Assembly (NCBI RefSeq): GCF_042684705.1
Contig: NZ_JBHULZ010000040.1
Location: 62,001-126,000, forward strand
Source of the DNA: Mesonia sediminis
GTDB taxonomy: Bacteria > Bacteroidota > Bacteroidia > Flavobacteriales > Flavobacteriaceae
Length of the DNA: 64,000 bases
Reading direction: 5' to 3'
How positions within the stretch are numbered: position 1 is the stretch's first letter; every line of letters starts with the position of its first letter. A model generated the notes under the pieces. That model was not told where the DNA came from and searched no databases. It was given only the letters and a program-made list of their open reading frames with translations. The position numbers and the translations under genes are program-made. Of this stretch, positions 9,287 to 17,869 are shown piece by piece.

Positions 9287-9294
9287 CAAATTTA
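9287..9294 (-). promoter_or_regulatory. -7 element TAnnTTTG upstream of sucD
   Basis: TAAATTTG on the minus strand, 26 nt before the sucD ATG; expected start of transcription near 9280. No clear TTG at the -33 position. Confidence 0.5.
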
Positions 9295-9364
9295 ACTTTT
9301 TACTTGAAACTCTAAAAGAAAATGACTTCTTTTTAAGGGACTGATTATACAGCCTATGAGTCAA

Positions 9365-9733
9365 TTAGTTCAAAACACTCATTAACTCTAACTCGGTCAC
9401 CAAATTCTGCTCAAATCTCGCTAACAGCATAAAGGTAGCTACAGGATCTACCTCATCTGGATTCTCAATAGTAGTCATCCAAAAAGTAAATTTACCTGCC
9501 ACGGTATCTTCTTCTTCAATTAAATGAGAAAAATCGGCATTAAGCTCTTCATATGATTTGCCCATTTGCTCAATTTTATTTTGAAAGGCTTCATACCCCA
9601 GGTGCTGGGTTCCTTGAGCACTCATCCATTTAATTTTAATTTCAGGAGCTAAAAATTCTTTCATCGCATCGGGATTTTTATAGAAAGACGACTCCAATAA
9701 TTGTTTGATACGTTGCTTTTTATTATTACTCAT
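9365..9733 (-). CDS. NTF2-like/SnoaL-like fold protein
   Basis: A 122-residue soluble protein with the size and pattern of the NTF2/SnoaL cone fold: a helical N-terminal half (IKQLLESSFYKNPDAMKEFLAPEIKIKWM) followed by beta strands (VAGKFTFWMTTI...FMLLARFEQNLVTELELMSV). Such proteins may be isomerases, ligand binders or non-catalytic; I see no catalytic Asp/His pair that I can align with confidence. It overlaps the end of the second lpxD gene by 8 nt and is the last gene of the lipid A block, which suggests co-expression, not necessarily shared function. Confidence 0.7.
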   Translation of the reverse strand: MSNNKKQRIKQLLESSFYKNPDAMKEFLAPEIKIKWMSAQGTQHLGYEAFQNKIEQMGKSYEELNADFSHLIEEEDTVAGKFTFWMTTIENPDEVDPVATFMLLARFEQNLVTELELMSVLN

Positions 9734-10661
9734 TGGATTTTGCTTTTTTTGGGCTTGATAAATCTTTTAATGCTGCCATTTCTCGATAAGCTGTCCTTGT
9801 TTCTTTTGCAGGGGATCCAAAATAACTTTTACCTGAATCTAGGTTTTTACCTACCCCTGATTGTGCCATAACAACAGCCTTTTCTTTAATAATCACATCG
9901 CTTTTCACACCCACTTGACCCCATAAAGTAACCTCATCTTCTATCACTACACAACCGGCTATACCTGTTTGACTGGCAATAAGGCATTTTTTACCTATTC
10001 GGGTATCGTGACCTACGTGTACTTGGTTATCTAATTTACTTCCTTGTTGAATAATAGTATCTCCCGATACACCTCGATCTATAGTACAAGACGCCCCTAT
10101 ATGCACATCATTTTCAATGACCACACGGCCACCAGATAGCAATTGATCAAAACCTTCTGGTCTTTTTTTATAGTAAAAAGCTGCAGCCCCCAAAACTGTG
10201 TTGGCATGAATTTCGACGTTGTCGCCAATTAGGGTATGATCATAAATACTCACATTACTGTGGATTATACAATTAGAGCCAATTTTTACGTGATTACCAA
10301 TAAAAACATTAGGTTGGATGATTGTGTTACTTCCTATTTTTGCGGTTTTACTTACCGAATCGTATGATTTTTGGAAGGGCTTAAAATGCTGGGTTAACCG
10401 ATTAAAATCTGTAAAAGGATCTTTAGAAATCAACAAAGCCTTACCTGCTGGGCAATCTACTTTTTTATTTATTAAAACCACACTTGCTTGAGATTGCAGT
10501 GCTTTATCATAATATTTGGGATGATCTACAAAGACGATATCACCTGGGGTCACCACGTGAATTTCGTTGATACCCGTAATTTGAAATTGTGCATCACCCA
10601 CAAACTCTATATCTAAAATAGAAGCTATTTGCGCCAAAGTGTAAGGCTTAGGAAACTGCAT
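9726..10661 (-). CDS. LpxD-type UDP-3-O-acylglucosamine N-acyltransferase paralogue
   Basis: A 311-residue left-handed beta-helix acyltransferase and the second LpxD-like gene in this cluster. Residues 1-100 form the LpxD uridine-binding domain, 105-270 the hexapeptide-repeat helix, and 275-311 a C-terminal helix. The putative catalytic His218 is kept in DNQVHVGHDTRIG, matching His241 of the other LpxD at 13422. LpxD adds the N-linked 3-hydroxyacyl chain to UDP-3-O-acylglucosamine in lipid A synthesis. It starts 1 nt before the efp stop. It is shorter and less typical than the other copy, so it may use a different acyl chain or a different amino sugar; this is inference. Confidence 0.82.
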   Translation of the reverse strand: MQFPKPYTLAQIASILDIEFVGDAQFQITGINEIHVVTPGDIVFVDHPKYYDKALQSQASVVLINKKVDCPAGKALLISKDPFTDFNRLTQHFKPFQKSYDSVSKTAKIGSNTIIQPNVFIGNHVKIGSNCIIHSNVSIYDHTLIGDNVEIHANTVLGAAAFYYKKRPEGFDQLLSGGRVVIENDVHIGASCTIDRGVSGDTIIQQGSKLDNQVHVGHDTRIGKKCLIASQTGIAGCVVIEDEVTLWGQVGVKSDVIIKEKAVVMAQSGVGKNLDSGKSYFGSPAKETRTAYREMAALKDLSSPKKAKSNE

Positions 10662-11224
10662 TACTTAATACGCTCTTTATAGGTGCCTTTTTCTGTCTCT
10701 ATTTTAATCATGTCGCCTTCATTGATAAACAGAGGGACATTTACTTCGGCTCCGGTTTCAACCGTTGCAGGTTTTGTGGCGTTTGTGGCCGTATTACCCT
10801 TAACCCCTGGTTCTGTAAAGGTCACTTTAAGTTCTACATGCGGAGGCATTTCAACCGAAAGTGGAGCGTTATCTTCTGTGTTGATTAAAACGGTTACCAC
10901 TTCTCCTTCTTTAAGTAATTTAGGAGCATCTAGTGCAGCTTCTAATAATCTAATCTGGGTGTAATCTTCGGTATTCATAAAGTGATAGAATTCACCGTCT
11001 TGGTATAAAAATTGAAATTTATGCGTTTCTACACGCACTTCATCAATTTTATGCCCTGCTGAAAAAGTATTATCTATTGTTTTACCAGTAGTAACACTTT
11101 TAAGTTTGGTTCTTACAAAAGCAGGCCCTTTTCCTGGTTTTACGTGTAAAAACTCTACAATTTTATAAATATCGTGATTGTATCGAATACAAAGTCCGTT
11201 TCTAATATCGCTTGTTGTTGCCAT
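10661..11224 (-). CDS. efp: translation elongation factor P
   Basis: A 187-residue EF-P, which binds between the P and E sites of stalled ribosomes and rescues polyproline synthesis. The three beta-barrel domains are complete. The tip loop PGKGPAFV carries Lys32, the residue modified in lysine-type EF-Ps, and the C-terminal motif GDMIKIETEKGTYKERIK is present. It is embedded in the lipid A block, between lpxA (7 nt upstream) and the second lpxD (1-nt overlap), so it is co-transcribed with envelope genes. Confidence 0.96.
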   Translation of the reverse strand: MATTSDIRNGLCIRYNHDIYKIVEFLHVKPGKGPAFVRTKLKSVTTGKTIDNTFSAGHKIDEVRVETHKFQFLYQDGEFYHFMNTEDYTQIRLLEAALDAPKLLKEGEVVTVLINTEDNAPLSVEMPPHVELKVTFTEPGVKGNTATNATKPATVETGAEVNVPLFINEGDMIKIETEKGTYKERIK

Positions 11225-11231
11225 AGTTTAT

Positions 11232-12014
11232 TTAATTTGAGAAATATCCTTTCATGATGCCTCGCTGTGAATTTTTAATGAATTCTAAAATATCATCGCG
11301 CTCTGGTGTGGCCTCCATTTCGGCTTCTATTATTGCCACTGCTTGAGAATTGTTATAATTTTTCTGATACAAAATTCTATAAATATTTTGTATCTCTCTG
11401 ATTTTTTTGGTAGAAAACCCTCTTCTTCTTAAGCCAATAGAATTGATTCCTACGTAAGATAAAGGCTCACGTGCTGCTTTTACAAAAGGAGGAACATCTT
11501 TGCGCACTAAAGAACCACCGGTAATAAAAGCGTGGCTTCCTATTTTGCAAAATTGCTGTACTGCAGCCATACCGGCCAGTACAACGTGATCTCCTACGGT
11601 AATATGCCCAGCTAAGGTACTGTTATTTGAAAAAATGCAGTTGTCGCCCACCACACAATCGTGAGCCACGTGGCAGTAGGCCATTATCCAGCAGTTCTCA
11701 CCAATTACGGTCTTCATTCGGTCTGAGGTCCCTCTATTAATGGTAACACACTCTCTAATAGTTGTATTGTCTCCGATAATCGTTAGCGTGTCTTCATCGT
11801 TAAATTTTTTATCTTGTGGAACAGCAGAAATAACCGCACCTGGAAAAATACTTACATTTTTACCAATTCTTGCGCCCTCCATTATGGTTACGTTAGATCC
11901 TATCCAACTGCCTTCTCCTATAACCACATTATTGTGTATAGTTGTAAAAGGCTCAATCACAACATTCTTCGCTATTTTAGCTCCCGGATGTACGTATGCT
12001 AAGGGTTGATTCAT
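11232..12014 (-). CDS. lpxA: acyl-ACP--UDP-N-acetylglucosamine O-acyltransferase
   Basis: A 260-residue LpxA, the enzyme of the first step of lipid A synthesis, moving a 3-hydroxyacyl chain from ACP to the 3-OH of UDP-GlcNAc. The hexapeptide beta-helix occupies about 1-185 and the conserved CHVAHDCVVGDNC segment holds the catalytic His (AHD). The C-terminal helical domain (YVGINSIGLRRRGFSTKKI) is typical. It follows lpxC/fabZ by 4 nt and precedes efp by 7 nt in the minus-strand operon. Confidence 0.96.
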   Translation of the reverse strand: MNQPLAYVHPGAKIAKNVVIEPFTTIHNNVVIGEGSWIGSNVTIMEGARIGKNVSIFPGAVISAVPQDKKFNDEDTLTIIGDNTTIRECVTINRGTSDRMKTVIGENCWIMAYCHVAHDCVVGDNCIFSNNSTLAGHITVGDHVVLAGMAAVQQFCKIGSHAFITGGSLVRKDVPPFVKAAREPLSYVGINSIGLRRRGFSTKKIREIQNIYRILYQKNYNNSQAVAIIEAEMEATPERDDILEFIKNSQRGIMKGYFSN

Positions 12015-12018
12015 AATC

Positions 12019-13410
12019 TTAAGATTCTTTAGATTTTACAATTTGTGCCATTAGTTCGGCTTCTGCACACAACTTACCGTTAGCATAGGCATAACCTTGC
12101 ATATGGCAAATCCCGCGTCTTATGGGTGATATTAAGTCGCACTTAAAAATTAGCGTATCCCCAGGCACTACTTTTTGCTTGAACTTAACATTATCTATTT
12201 TCATAAAATATGTCAAGTAGTTTTCAGGGTCGGGTACGGTGCTTAAAATTAATATCCCTCCTGTTTGGGCCATGGCCTCTACAATTAATACTCCTGGCAT
12301 AACTGGCGCTCCAGGAAAGTGACCTTTAAAGAACTCTTCATTCATGGTCACGTTTTTAACGCCAGTAACATGGGTTTCACTTAGTTCAAAAATTTTATCG
12401 ATAAGCAGCATGGGCTGTCTATGCGGTAACATTTTCATGATTTGATTCACATCCATAAGCGGAGTGGAATTCAAATCGATTTGCGGAACCTTATTGCGAC
12501 GTTCTAATTTAATTTTCTTAGCAACCTTCTTGGCAAATTCGGTATTGATTTTATGGCCAGGCTTATTAGCGATTACCTTACCTTTAATCGGTGTTCCTAT
12601 TAAGGCTAAATCACCTATTACATCTAATAATTTATGTCTTGCAGCTTCATTTGGGTGGTGTAAAGTAAGGTTGTCAAGAATACCATTAGGTTTAACCGAT
12701 ATACTCTCTTTATTAAAAACCTGCTGCAGCTTTCCCATAGTTTCTTGAGATAACTCCTTATCTACATACACAATAGCATTATTTAAATCGCCACCTCGTA
12801 TTAGTCCGTTATCTAAAAGCATTTCGATTTCATGTAAAAAACTAAAAGTTCTTGAATCGGCTATTTCTTTTTTAAACTCCTTAATGCTATCTATACTGGC
12901 GTTTTGAGTCCCTAAAACTTTGGTGCCAAAATCTACCATAGTAGTCACTTGATATTCTTCAGACGGTACAAGCATAATTTCGCTACCCGTTTCTTCGTCT
13001 TTATAAGAAATAACTTCTTTTACGGTGTAATACTCGCGCTCCTCTTCTTGCTCTTCTATTCCTGCTTCTTCTAAAGCCTCAACAAAATACTTTGATGAAC
13101 CATCCATAATAGGTGGCTCACTAGCATTTAATTCAATTAATAAGTTATCAATTTGTAATCCTACACAAGCAGCTAGCACATGTTCAGAGGTTAGTATCTG
13201 CACGCCGTTTTTTTCTAACGAAGTTCCTCGCTGGGTGTTGTTTACATAACTAGCGTCTGCCTCAATAAGCGGTTGACCTTCTAAGTCTTTACGCTTAAAA
13301 ACGTACCCGTGACCTGCAGGAGCTGGTTTAAAAGTAAGCTCTACTTCTTTTCCTGTATGCAAGCCCACTCCTTTTAGAGAAACTTCTCTTTTAATTGTTT
13401 GCTGTTTCAT
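12019..13410 (-). CDS. lpxC/fabZ: bifunctional UDP-3-O-acyl-N-acetylglucosamine deacetylase / 3-hydroxyacyl-ACP dehydratase
   Basis: A 463-residue fusion. Residues 1-305 are LpxC, the zinc deacetylase of the committed lipid A step: Glu76-His77 in TSEHVLA, zinc ligands His259 and Asp263 in HKLLD, and the general acid His286. Residues 315-463 are FabZ, which dehydrates 3-hydroxyacyl-ACP: LPHRQPMLLID at 328-338, catalytic His364 in GHFPGAPVMPG and Glu378 in VEAMAQ. The two enzymes compete for or supply the same 3-hydroxyacyl-ACP pool, and the fusion is common in Bacteroidota. It sits between lpxD (11 nt) and lpxA (4 nt). Confidence 0.97.
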   Translation of the reverse strand: MKQQTIKREVSLKGVGLHTGKEVELTFKPAPAGHGYVFKRKDLEGQPLIEADASYVNNTQRGTSLEKNGVQILTSEHVLAACVGLQIDNLLIELNASEPPIMDGSSKYFVEALEEAGIEEQEEEREYYTVKEVISYKDEETGSEIMLVPSEEYQVTTMVDFGTKVLGTQNASIDSIKEFKKEIADSRTFSFLHEIEMLLDNGLIRGGDLNNAIVYVDKELSQETMGKLQQVFNKESISVKPNGILDNLTLHHPNEAARHKLLDVIGDLALIGTPIKGKVIANKPGHKINTEFAKKVAKKIKLERRNKVPQIDLNSTPLMDVNQIMKMLPHRQPMLLIDKIFELSETHVTGVKNVTMNEEFFKGHFPGAPVMPGVLIVEAMAQTGGILILSTVPDPENYLTYFMKIDNVKFKQKVVPGDTLIFKCDLISPIRRGICHMQGYAYANGKLCAEAELMAQIVKSKES

Positions 13411-13421
13411 AGTAATAAGGC

Positions 13422-14444
13422 TTAATCTTTAAGCTTTTTTTCAATTTCGTTAATTCTTTTTATAGTAGTGGGTAAATTTTTAAAATGTACATAAGATTTA
13501 TTAAAATCATTATAACCAAGCGCTGGTGAACCTTGCAGTACCTCATCATCATCTACATTTCTACCTATTCCCGTTTGGGCCTGTATCTTTACTCTATCTC
13601 CAATTTTAATATGGCCTACAATTCCTACTTGCCCCCCAATAAGGCAATGTTTACCTATTTTTGTCGAACCAGCAATTCCTGTTTGAGCTGCAACAGCGGT
13701 ATGCTCGCCAATCTCTACATTATGAGCAATTTGTATTTGATTATCAAGCTTAACCCCTTTACGGATAATTGTTGAACCCAAAGTTGCGCGATCAATGGTT
13801 GTTCCTGCACCAACCTCTACATTATCTTCTAAAATTACATTGCCTATTTGAGGTATTTTTTGATACTCTCCTTTTTCATCGGGAGCAAAACCAAAACCAT
13901 CTGAACCAATTACAGCCCCTCCGTGGATAACACAATTTTCACCAATAACCGATTCTGAATATATTTTAGCTCCAGCAAATACAATACTGTTATCGGCTAT
14001 ACGCACATTATCTCCTATATAGGCGTGCGGATAAATTTTCACCTTATCTCCTATTTGCACATTATTTCCAATATAAGAGAACGCACCAATAAACACTTCT
14101 TCACCATAACTCGACTGCTCACCAATAAAATGTGGCTGTTCAATTCCAGATTTACTTAATTTTACCTCATTGTAATAAGTAAGCAACTGTGTAAATGCCT
14201 TGTATGCATCGTTTACACGGATTAAAGTAGCGCTCACAGGCTTTTGCAGTTCAAGCGATTTATTCACAATGCAAATACTGGCTTGTGTGGTATACAAGTA
14301 CGCTTCATATTTAGGATTAGACAAGAAAGTAAGACTTTCTTCTTTTCCCTCCTCTATTTTCGAAAGACTAGAAACCTCTACCAAGGGATTACCTTCGACT
14401 TCTCCTTCTAATATTTCGGCTATTTGTTGTGCGGTAAATTTCAT
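13422..14444 (-). CDS. lpxD: UDP-3-O-(3-hydroxyacyl)glucosamine N-acyltransferase
   Basis: A 340-residue LpxD. The N-terminal uridine-binding domain (1-100) is followed by hexapeptide repeats (about 105-300) and a C-terminal helical extension. The catalytic His241 is in LDNQIQIAHNVEIG, and the GSDGFGFAP motif near 180-188 is the one that lines the acyl pocket in this family. First gene of the lipid A operon. A TATTTTTG element ends 6 nt before the ATG (14450-14457), so a transcript from it would be nearly leaderless. Confidence 0.96.
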   Translation of the reverse strand: MKFTAQQIAEILEGEVEGNPLVEVSSLSKIEEGKEESLTFLSNPKYEAYLYTTQASICIVNKSLELQKPVSATLIRVNDAYKAFTQLLTYYNEVKLSKSGIEQPHFIGEQSSYGEEVFIGAFSYIGNNVQIGDKVKIYPHAYIGDNVRIADNSIVFAGAKIYSESVIGENCVIHGGAVIGSDGFGFAPDEKGEYQKIPQIGNVILEDNVEVGAGTTIDRATLGSTIIRKGVKLDNQIQIAHNVEIGEHTAVAAQTGIAGSTKIGKHCLIGGQVGIVGHIKIGDRVKIQAQTGIGRNVDDDEVLQGSPALGYNDFNKSYVHFKNLPTTIKRINEIEKKLKD

Positions 14445-14449
14445 TCTGA

Positions 14450-14457
14450 CAAAAATA
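14450..14457 (-). promoter_or_regulatory. -7 element directly before lpxD
   Basis: TATTTTTG on the minus strand ends 6 nt before the lpxD ATG (14444). With the usual spacing the transcript would begin at or next to the start codon. No clear TTG at -33, so support is moderate; read-through from the HD gene (35 nt upstream) is also possible. Confidence 0.4.
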
Positions 14458-14478
14458 TAAAAAATTGTTAATTTCTGA

Positions 14479-15699
14479 TTATTTTGGATAACAGATATAG
14501 TATTTTAAAACCGGAGTGGCCAAAGCTTTTAAATTCAGTTGATCTGAAGCTTCAGTTACGTCTTTTATCTTGTGGTTTTTATACATAATCTTTATGGGGG
14601 CTTGGTGATTATCATAAGCCAAATTGCTCACCTTGCCATGAAAAACAAAGTATTCGGCCTCATGTGCCGAAATACCATATTTCTGCATTAAGTTTTCTTT
14701 TTTGGCTGCCATTTTTTTCTTTCCAATAGGTTTATTTTTCAGTTTCACCTTAAGCAAATCTCTATCCAGTAGCATATTACAAAGATTTTGCAAAACAAAA
14801 TCTGGATTATTTTTCCAGGATTTCATTGCAGCCAAAACATCTATATCGTCTAAATTACTAAATCGTTTCAAAACATCGGTACCAAAGCTTTTCTTGGTAA
14901 CTGGGGTGTTCAAGAAAAAATGCAGGGCCTCACTGGCGTTTAATTTTTCGCCACGAGCCACCAATTCTTTTGCGCGTTTAAGCACACGAATTAACAGTTG
15001 CTCGGCTCCTAAACTGGTTTTATGCAAATAAACCTGCCAATACATCAGCCTACGAGCAACCAAAAATTTTTCTACCGAATAAATTCCTTTTTGCTCAATT
15101 ACCAATTCGTCATTGGCTACATTTAACATACTAATAATACGCTCGCTATTAATATTACCCTCTGCCACACCAGTATAAAAGCTATCTCGTTTTAAATAAT
15201 CAAGTCGGTCAATATCCAGTTGACTTGCAATCAATTGTTTGAAAAACTTACGATGGTATTCACCTTTGAAAATTTTGATGGCCAGCGTTAAACTTTGGTT
15301 AAATTCCTTATTTAGAGCTTCCATAAAACGCAAGGAAATCCATTCGTGATCAATGTTTTCTACGATTGAATGTTCCATAGCATGAGAAAAAGGACCGTGG
15401 CCTATATCGTGTAACAGTATCGCAATAAGCAAGGCATTCTCTTCTTCTTCATTTATGGCAACACCTTTAAAACGAAGTACTTCTATACTTTTTCGCATTA
15501 AATGCATGCAGCCTAAGGCATGATGAAAGCGGGTGTGATGAGCACCTGGGTAAACCAAATAAGACATACCCATTTGCGAAATTCTGCGCAAGCGTTGAAA
15601 GTACGGATGCTCTAAAATATCATAAATACCCTCATTTGGAATAGTAATAAATCCGTAAATTGGGTCGTTAAATATTTTAAGTTTGTTTGTATTGTTCAA
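14479..15699 (-). CDS. HD-domain phosphohydrolase
   Basis: A 406-residue protein of the HD superfamily, related to dGTPase-like/YwfO-type hydrolases. The metal-binding pattern is clear: GAHHTRFHHALGC near 45-60, then LLHDIGHGPFSH near 95-106 with the HD pair, and SQLDIDRLDYLKRD with the distal Asp. The likely substrate is a nucleotide, but this is not provable here. I place the start at a TTG codon (15699, NNTNKLKIFNDPIYGF) because the next upstream ATG at 15792 lies inside the divergent porX gene and upstream of the promoter element at 15721-15728. Confidence 0.85.
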   Translation of the reverse strand: MNNTNKLKIFNDPIYGFITIPNEGIYDILEHPYFQRLRRISQMGMSYLVYPGAHHTRFHHALGCMHLMRKSIEVLRFKGVAINEEEENALLIAILLHDIGHGPFSHAMEHSIVENIDHEWISLRFMEALNKEFNQSLTLAIKIFKGEYHRKFFKQLIASQLDIDRLDYLKRDSFYTGVAEGNINSERIISMLNVANDELVIEQKGIYSVEKFLVARRLMYWQVYLHKTSLGAEQLLIRVLKRAKELVARGEKLNASEALHFFLNTPVTKKSFGTDVLKRFSNLDDIDVLAAMKSWKNNPDFVLQNLCNMLLDRDLLKVKLKNKPIGKKKMAAKKENLMQKYGISAHEAEYFVFHGKVSNLAYDNHQAPIKIMYKNHKIKDVTEASDQLNLKALATPVLKYYICYPK

Positions 15700-15720
15700 G
15701 TAAACGATTTTAATTAAACG

Positions 15721-15728
15721 CAAATATA
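15721..15728 (-). promoter_or_regulatory. -7 element of the HD-domain gene
   Basis: TATATTTG on the minus strand; predicted transcription start near 15714, 15 nt before the TTG start codon. Only 5 nt separate it from the divergent porX ATG, so the two genes share a very short control region. Confidence 0.55.
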
Positions 15729-15733
15729 CATAT

Positions 15734-17281
15734 ATGAATAAAATTAGCATACTCTGGATTGATGATGAAATTGATTTATTAAAACCCCACATACTATTTT
15801 TAGAAAAAAAAGGATATCAAATTACTACCTGTCAAAGCGGGGCCGAAGCTTTAGAAGAAGTTGCTGTTCATAATTTTGATGTGGTTCTCTTAGATGAAAA
15901 TATGCCTGGTATAACCGGATTAGAGACTTTATCTGAAATAAAATCCGTAAAAAACAACTTACCAGTAATTATGATTACCAAAAGTGAAGAGGAGTATATA
16001 ATGGAAGAAGCCATTGGAGCCCAAATCGCCGACTACTTAATCAAGCCAGTAAATCCCAACCAAATCTTACTCAGTTTAAAAAAGATTTTAGATCATTCTA
16101 GATTGATTTCTGAAAAAACCACAGCCAGCTACCAGCAAGAATTTAGAAAAATTGCTATGGATATGAATATGATCAACTCCCACGAAGAATGGGTAGATTT
16201 ATATAAAAAACTCGTGTATTGGGAACTGCAGTTAGAGCATATTGAAGACAGCGGGATGATTGAAATTTTAGAGTCTCAAAAAACTGAGGCCAACAATCAA
16301 TTTTTTAAGTTTATTGATAAAAACTATAAAAACTGGCTAAGCGGTGAAGATGCACCAACCTTATCGCATACTTTGTTTCAACAGAGAATTGCTCCTATTT
16401 TAAGCAAAAAACAACCCACCTTGCTTATAGTAATAGACAACCTGCGCTACGATCAATTCAAAAGTATTGAGCCGCTAATAAACAAATATTTTAAAAAAAT
16501 ACAAGAAGACTCTTTTTATAGTATTCTTCCTACAGCTACGCAATATGCTAGAAATGCTTTGTTCTCTGGGCTCATGCCAGCCGATATGCAAAAGCTACAC
16601 CCCGATTGGTGGCTTAATGACACCGACGAAGGAGGAAAAAACCTTCACGAAAAAGATTTTTTACAAGCACAAATGAAACGCTTAGGGTTAGATTTTGTCA
16701 TGGACTATCACAAGATTACCAGTTTAAAAAGTGGTAAAAAGCTGGTTGAGGATTTTAAGCAATTAAAAAACAATGATTTGACGGCCGTTGTTTACAATTT
16801 TGTAGATATGCTATCGCACGCCAAGACAGAAATGGAAGTGATAAAAGAGTTAGCCTCAACCGATAAGTCGTACCGCTCTTTAACCGAAAGTTGGTTCAAG
16901 AACTCTCCTTTATTAGAAATGATTCAGCGCGCTCAACAAGAAAAGTTCCAGCTCATCATCACAACCGACCATGGAACCATTAATGCCAAAAACCCTTCAA
17001 AAGTTATTGGCGATAAAAATACCAGTTTAAATTTGCGTTACAAAACCGGCAAGAGTCTTTCTTACCAAGATAAAGAAGTTATCGCGGTTAAAAACCCGAA
17101 AGAATTTGGTTTGCCTAGCATACATATGAGTAGTTCGTTTATTTTTGCGAAGTCTGATTATTTTTTCGCTTATCCTAATAATTATAATCATTATGTAAGT
17201 TATTACAGAAACACCTACCAGCACGGTGGTGTATCTTTAGAAGAAATGATTATTCCGTTTGCTGTTTTTTCACCCCGATAA
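15734..17281 (+). CDS. porX: PorX, type IX secretion regulator with receiver and PglZ phosphatase domains
   Basis: A 515-residue PorX. The receiver domain is residues 1-120, with the acidic pocket ID-D at 9-11, phospho-acceptor Asp54 in VLLDENMPG and Lys104 in YLIKPVN. After a helical linker comes an alkaline-phosphatase-superfamily (PglZ) domain from about 225: IVIDNLRYD (232-240), the nucleophile region PTATQYARNALFSG (266-279), YNFVDMLSH and ITTDHGT. In Porphyromonas and Flavobacterium PorX works with the kinase PorY and controls type IX secretion and gliding; its effector domain hydrolyses cyclic and linear oligonucleotides. The tsaE gene follows after 10 nt. Confidence 0.96.
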   Translation: MNKISILWIDDEIDLLKPHILFLEKKGYQITTCQSGAEALEEVAVHNFDVVLLDENMPGITGLETLSEIKSVKNNLPVIMITKSEEEYIMEEAIGAQIADYLIKPVNPNQILLSLKKILDHSRLISEKTTASYQQEFRKIAMDMNMINSHEEWVDLYKKLVYWELQLEHIEDSGMIEILESQKTEANNQFFKFIDKNYKNWLSGEDAPTLSHTLFQQRIAPILSKKQPTLLIVIDNLRYDQFKSIEPLINKYFKKIQEDSFYSILPTATQYARNALFSGLMPADMQKLHPDWWLNDTDEGGKNLHEKDFLQAQMKRLGLDFVMDYHKITSLKSGKKLVEDFKQLKNNDLTAVVYNFVDMLSHAKTEMEVIKELASTDKSYRSLTESWFKNSPLLEMIQRAQQEKFQLIITTDHGTINAKNPSKVIGDKNTSLNLRYKTGKSLSYQDKEVIAVKNPKEFGLPSIHMSSSFIFAKSDYFFAYPNNYNHYVSYYRNTYQHGGVSLEEMIIPFAVFSPR

Positions 17282-17291
17282 TTTAAACATT

Positions 17292-17708
17292 ATGAATCTT
17301 ACCTACACCATTGAGAGCATAGATCAAATTGCCCAACAATTAATTGACAAAATTAAGCAGGAACCACTGCCTATTTTATTTGAAGGCGAAATGGGGGCTG
17401 GTAAAACCACCTTAATTAAAGCTATGGTTAAAGCATTAGATAGCCAGGATCGCGTTTCTAGCCCAACTTTTTCTTTGGTGAATGAATATCATTCTCCATC
17501 GGGACCTATATTTCATTTTGATTTTTACCGTATCAATCACGAAGAAGAAGCTTATGATATTGGTTTCGAAGAATATTTAAACCAAGATTCTTGGTGCTTT
17601 ATCGAATGGCCTCAAAAAATCACCAATTTATTACCCGAAAAACATTATCTTATAGAAATTATGAAAAAAAATGAATTTTCTAGAGCCCTTTTTTTAGACA
17701 AAAAATAG
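17292..17708 (+). CDS. tsaE: tRNA threonylcarbamoyladenosine biosynthesis ATPase TsaE
   Basis: A 138-residue TsaE, the P-loop ATPase that drives turnover of the TsaB-TsaD complex making t6A at position 37 of ANN-decoding tRNAs. Walker A is EGEMGAGKTT at 31-40, followed by SSPTFSLVNEY and FHFDFYRI, and the C-terminal half has the FIEWP motif. I chose ATG 17292 (MNLTYTIES) and not the in-frame start at 17259, which overlaps porX. tsaE directly behind porX is a familiar flavobacterial arrangement. Confidence 0.94.
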   Translation: MNLTYTIESIDQIAQQLIDKIKQEPLPILFEGEMGAGKTTLIKAMVKALDSQDRVSSPTFSLVNEYHSPSGPIFHFDFYRINHEEEAYDIGFEEYLNQDSWCFIEWPQKITNLLPEKHYLIEIMKKNEFSRALFLDKK

Positions 17709-17723
17709 CTAAAAAAGGTGAAG

Positions 17724-17754
17724 TAACTCATTAACAAAAGCTAGTTAACTCATT
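17724..17754 (+). repeat. short direct repeat in the tsaE-lipoprotein spacer
   Basis: TAACTCATT occurs at 17724-17732 and 17746-17754, 22 nt apart (two helical turns). It could be a pair of protein-binding sites or chance in AT-rich DNA. Confidence 0.3.
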
Positions 17755-17831
17755 GATAGGCAGTTGTTTTTTGGCAAAAAAGTTTGCAAAGGTACGGCAA
17801 AGAAAGTTCATGGAAATAAGTTTTTTCTTCC

Positions 17832-17839
17832 TAGGTTTG
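17832..17839 (+). promoter_or_regulatory. -7 element before the small lipoprotein gene
   Basis: TAGGTTTG, 30 nt before the ATG at 17870; expected start of transcription near 17846. No clear TTG at -33. Confidence 0.4.
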
Positions 17840-17869
17840 TATCAACAAATCACAATAAAACTTATTAAA

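Noticed and set aside
15700..15792. Longer HD-domain protein starting at ATG 15792
   Set aside because: The extra residues are a hydrophobic stretch not expected in this family, overlap the divergent porX gene and lie upstream of the likely promoter.
17753..17869. N-terminal extension of the small lipoprotein
   Set aside because: The extra 39 residues do not form a signal peptide; a complete lipoprotein signal begins at 17870.
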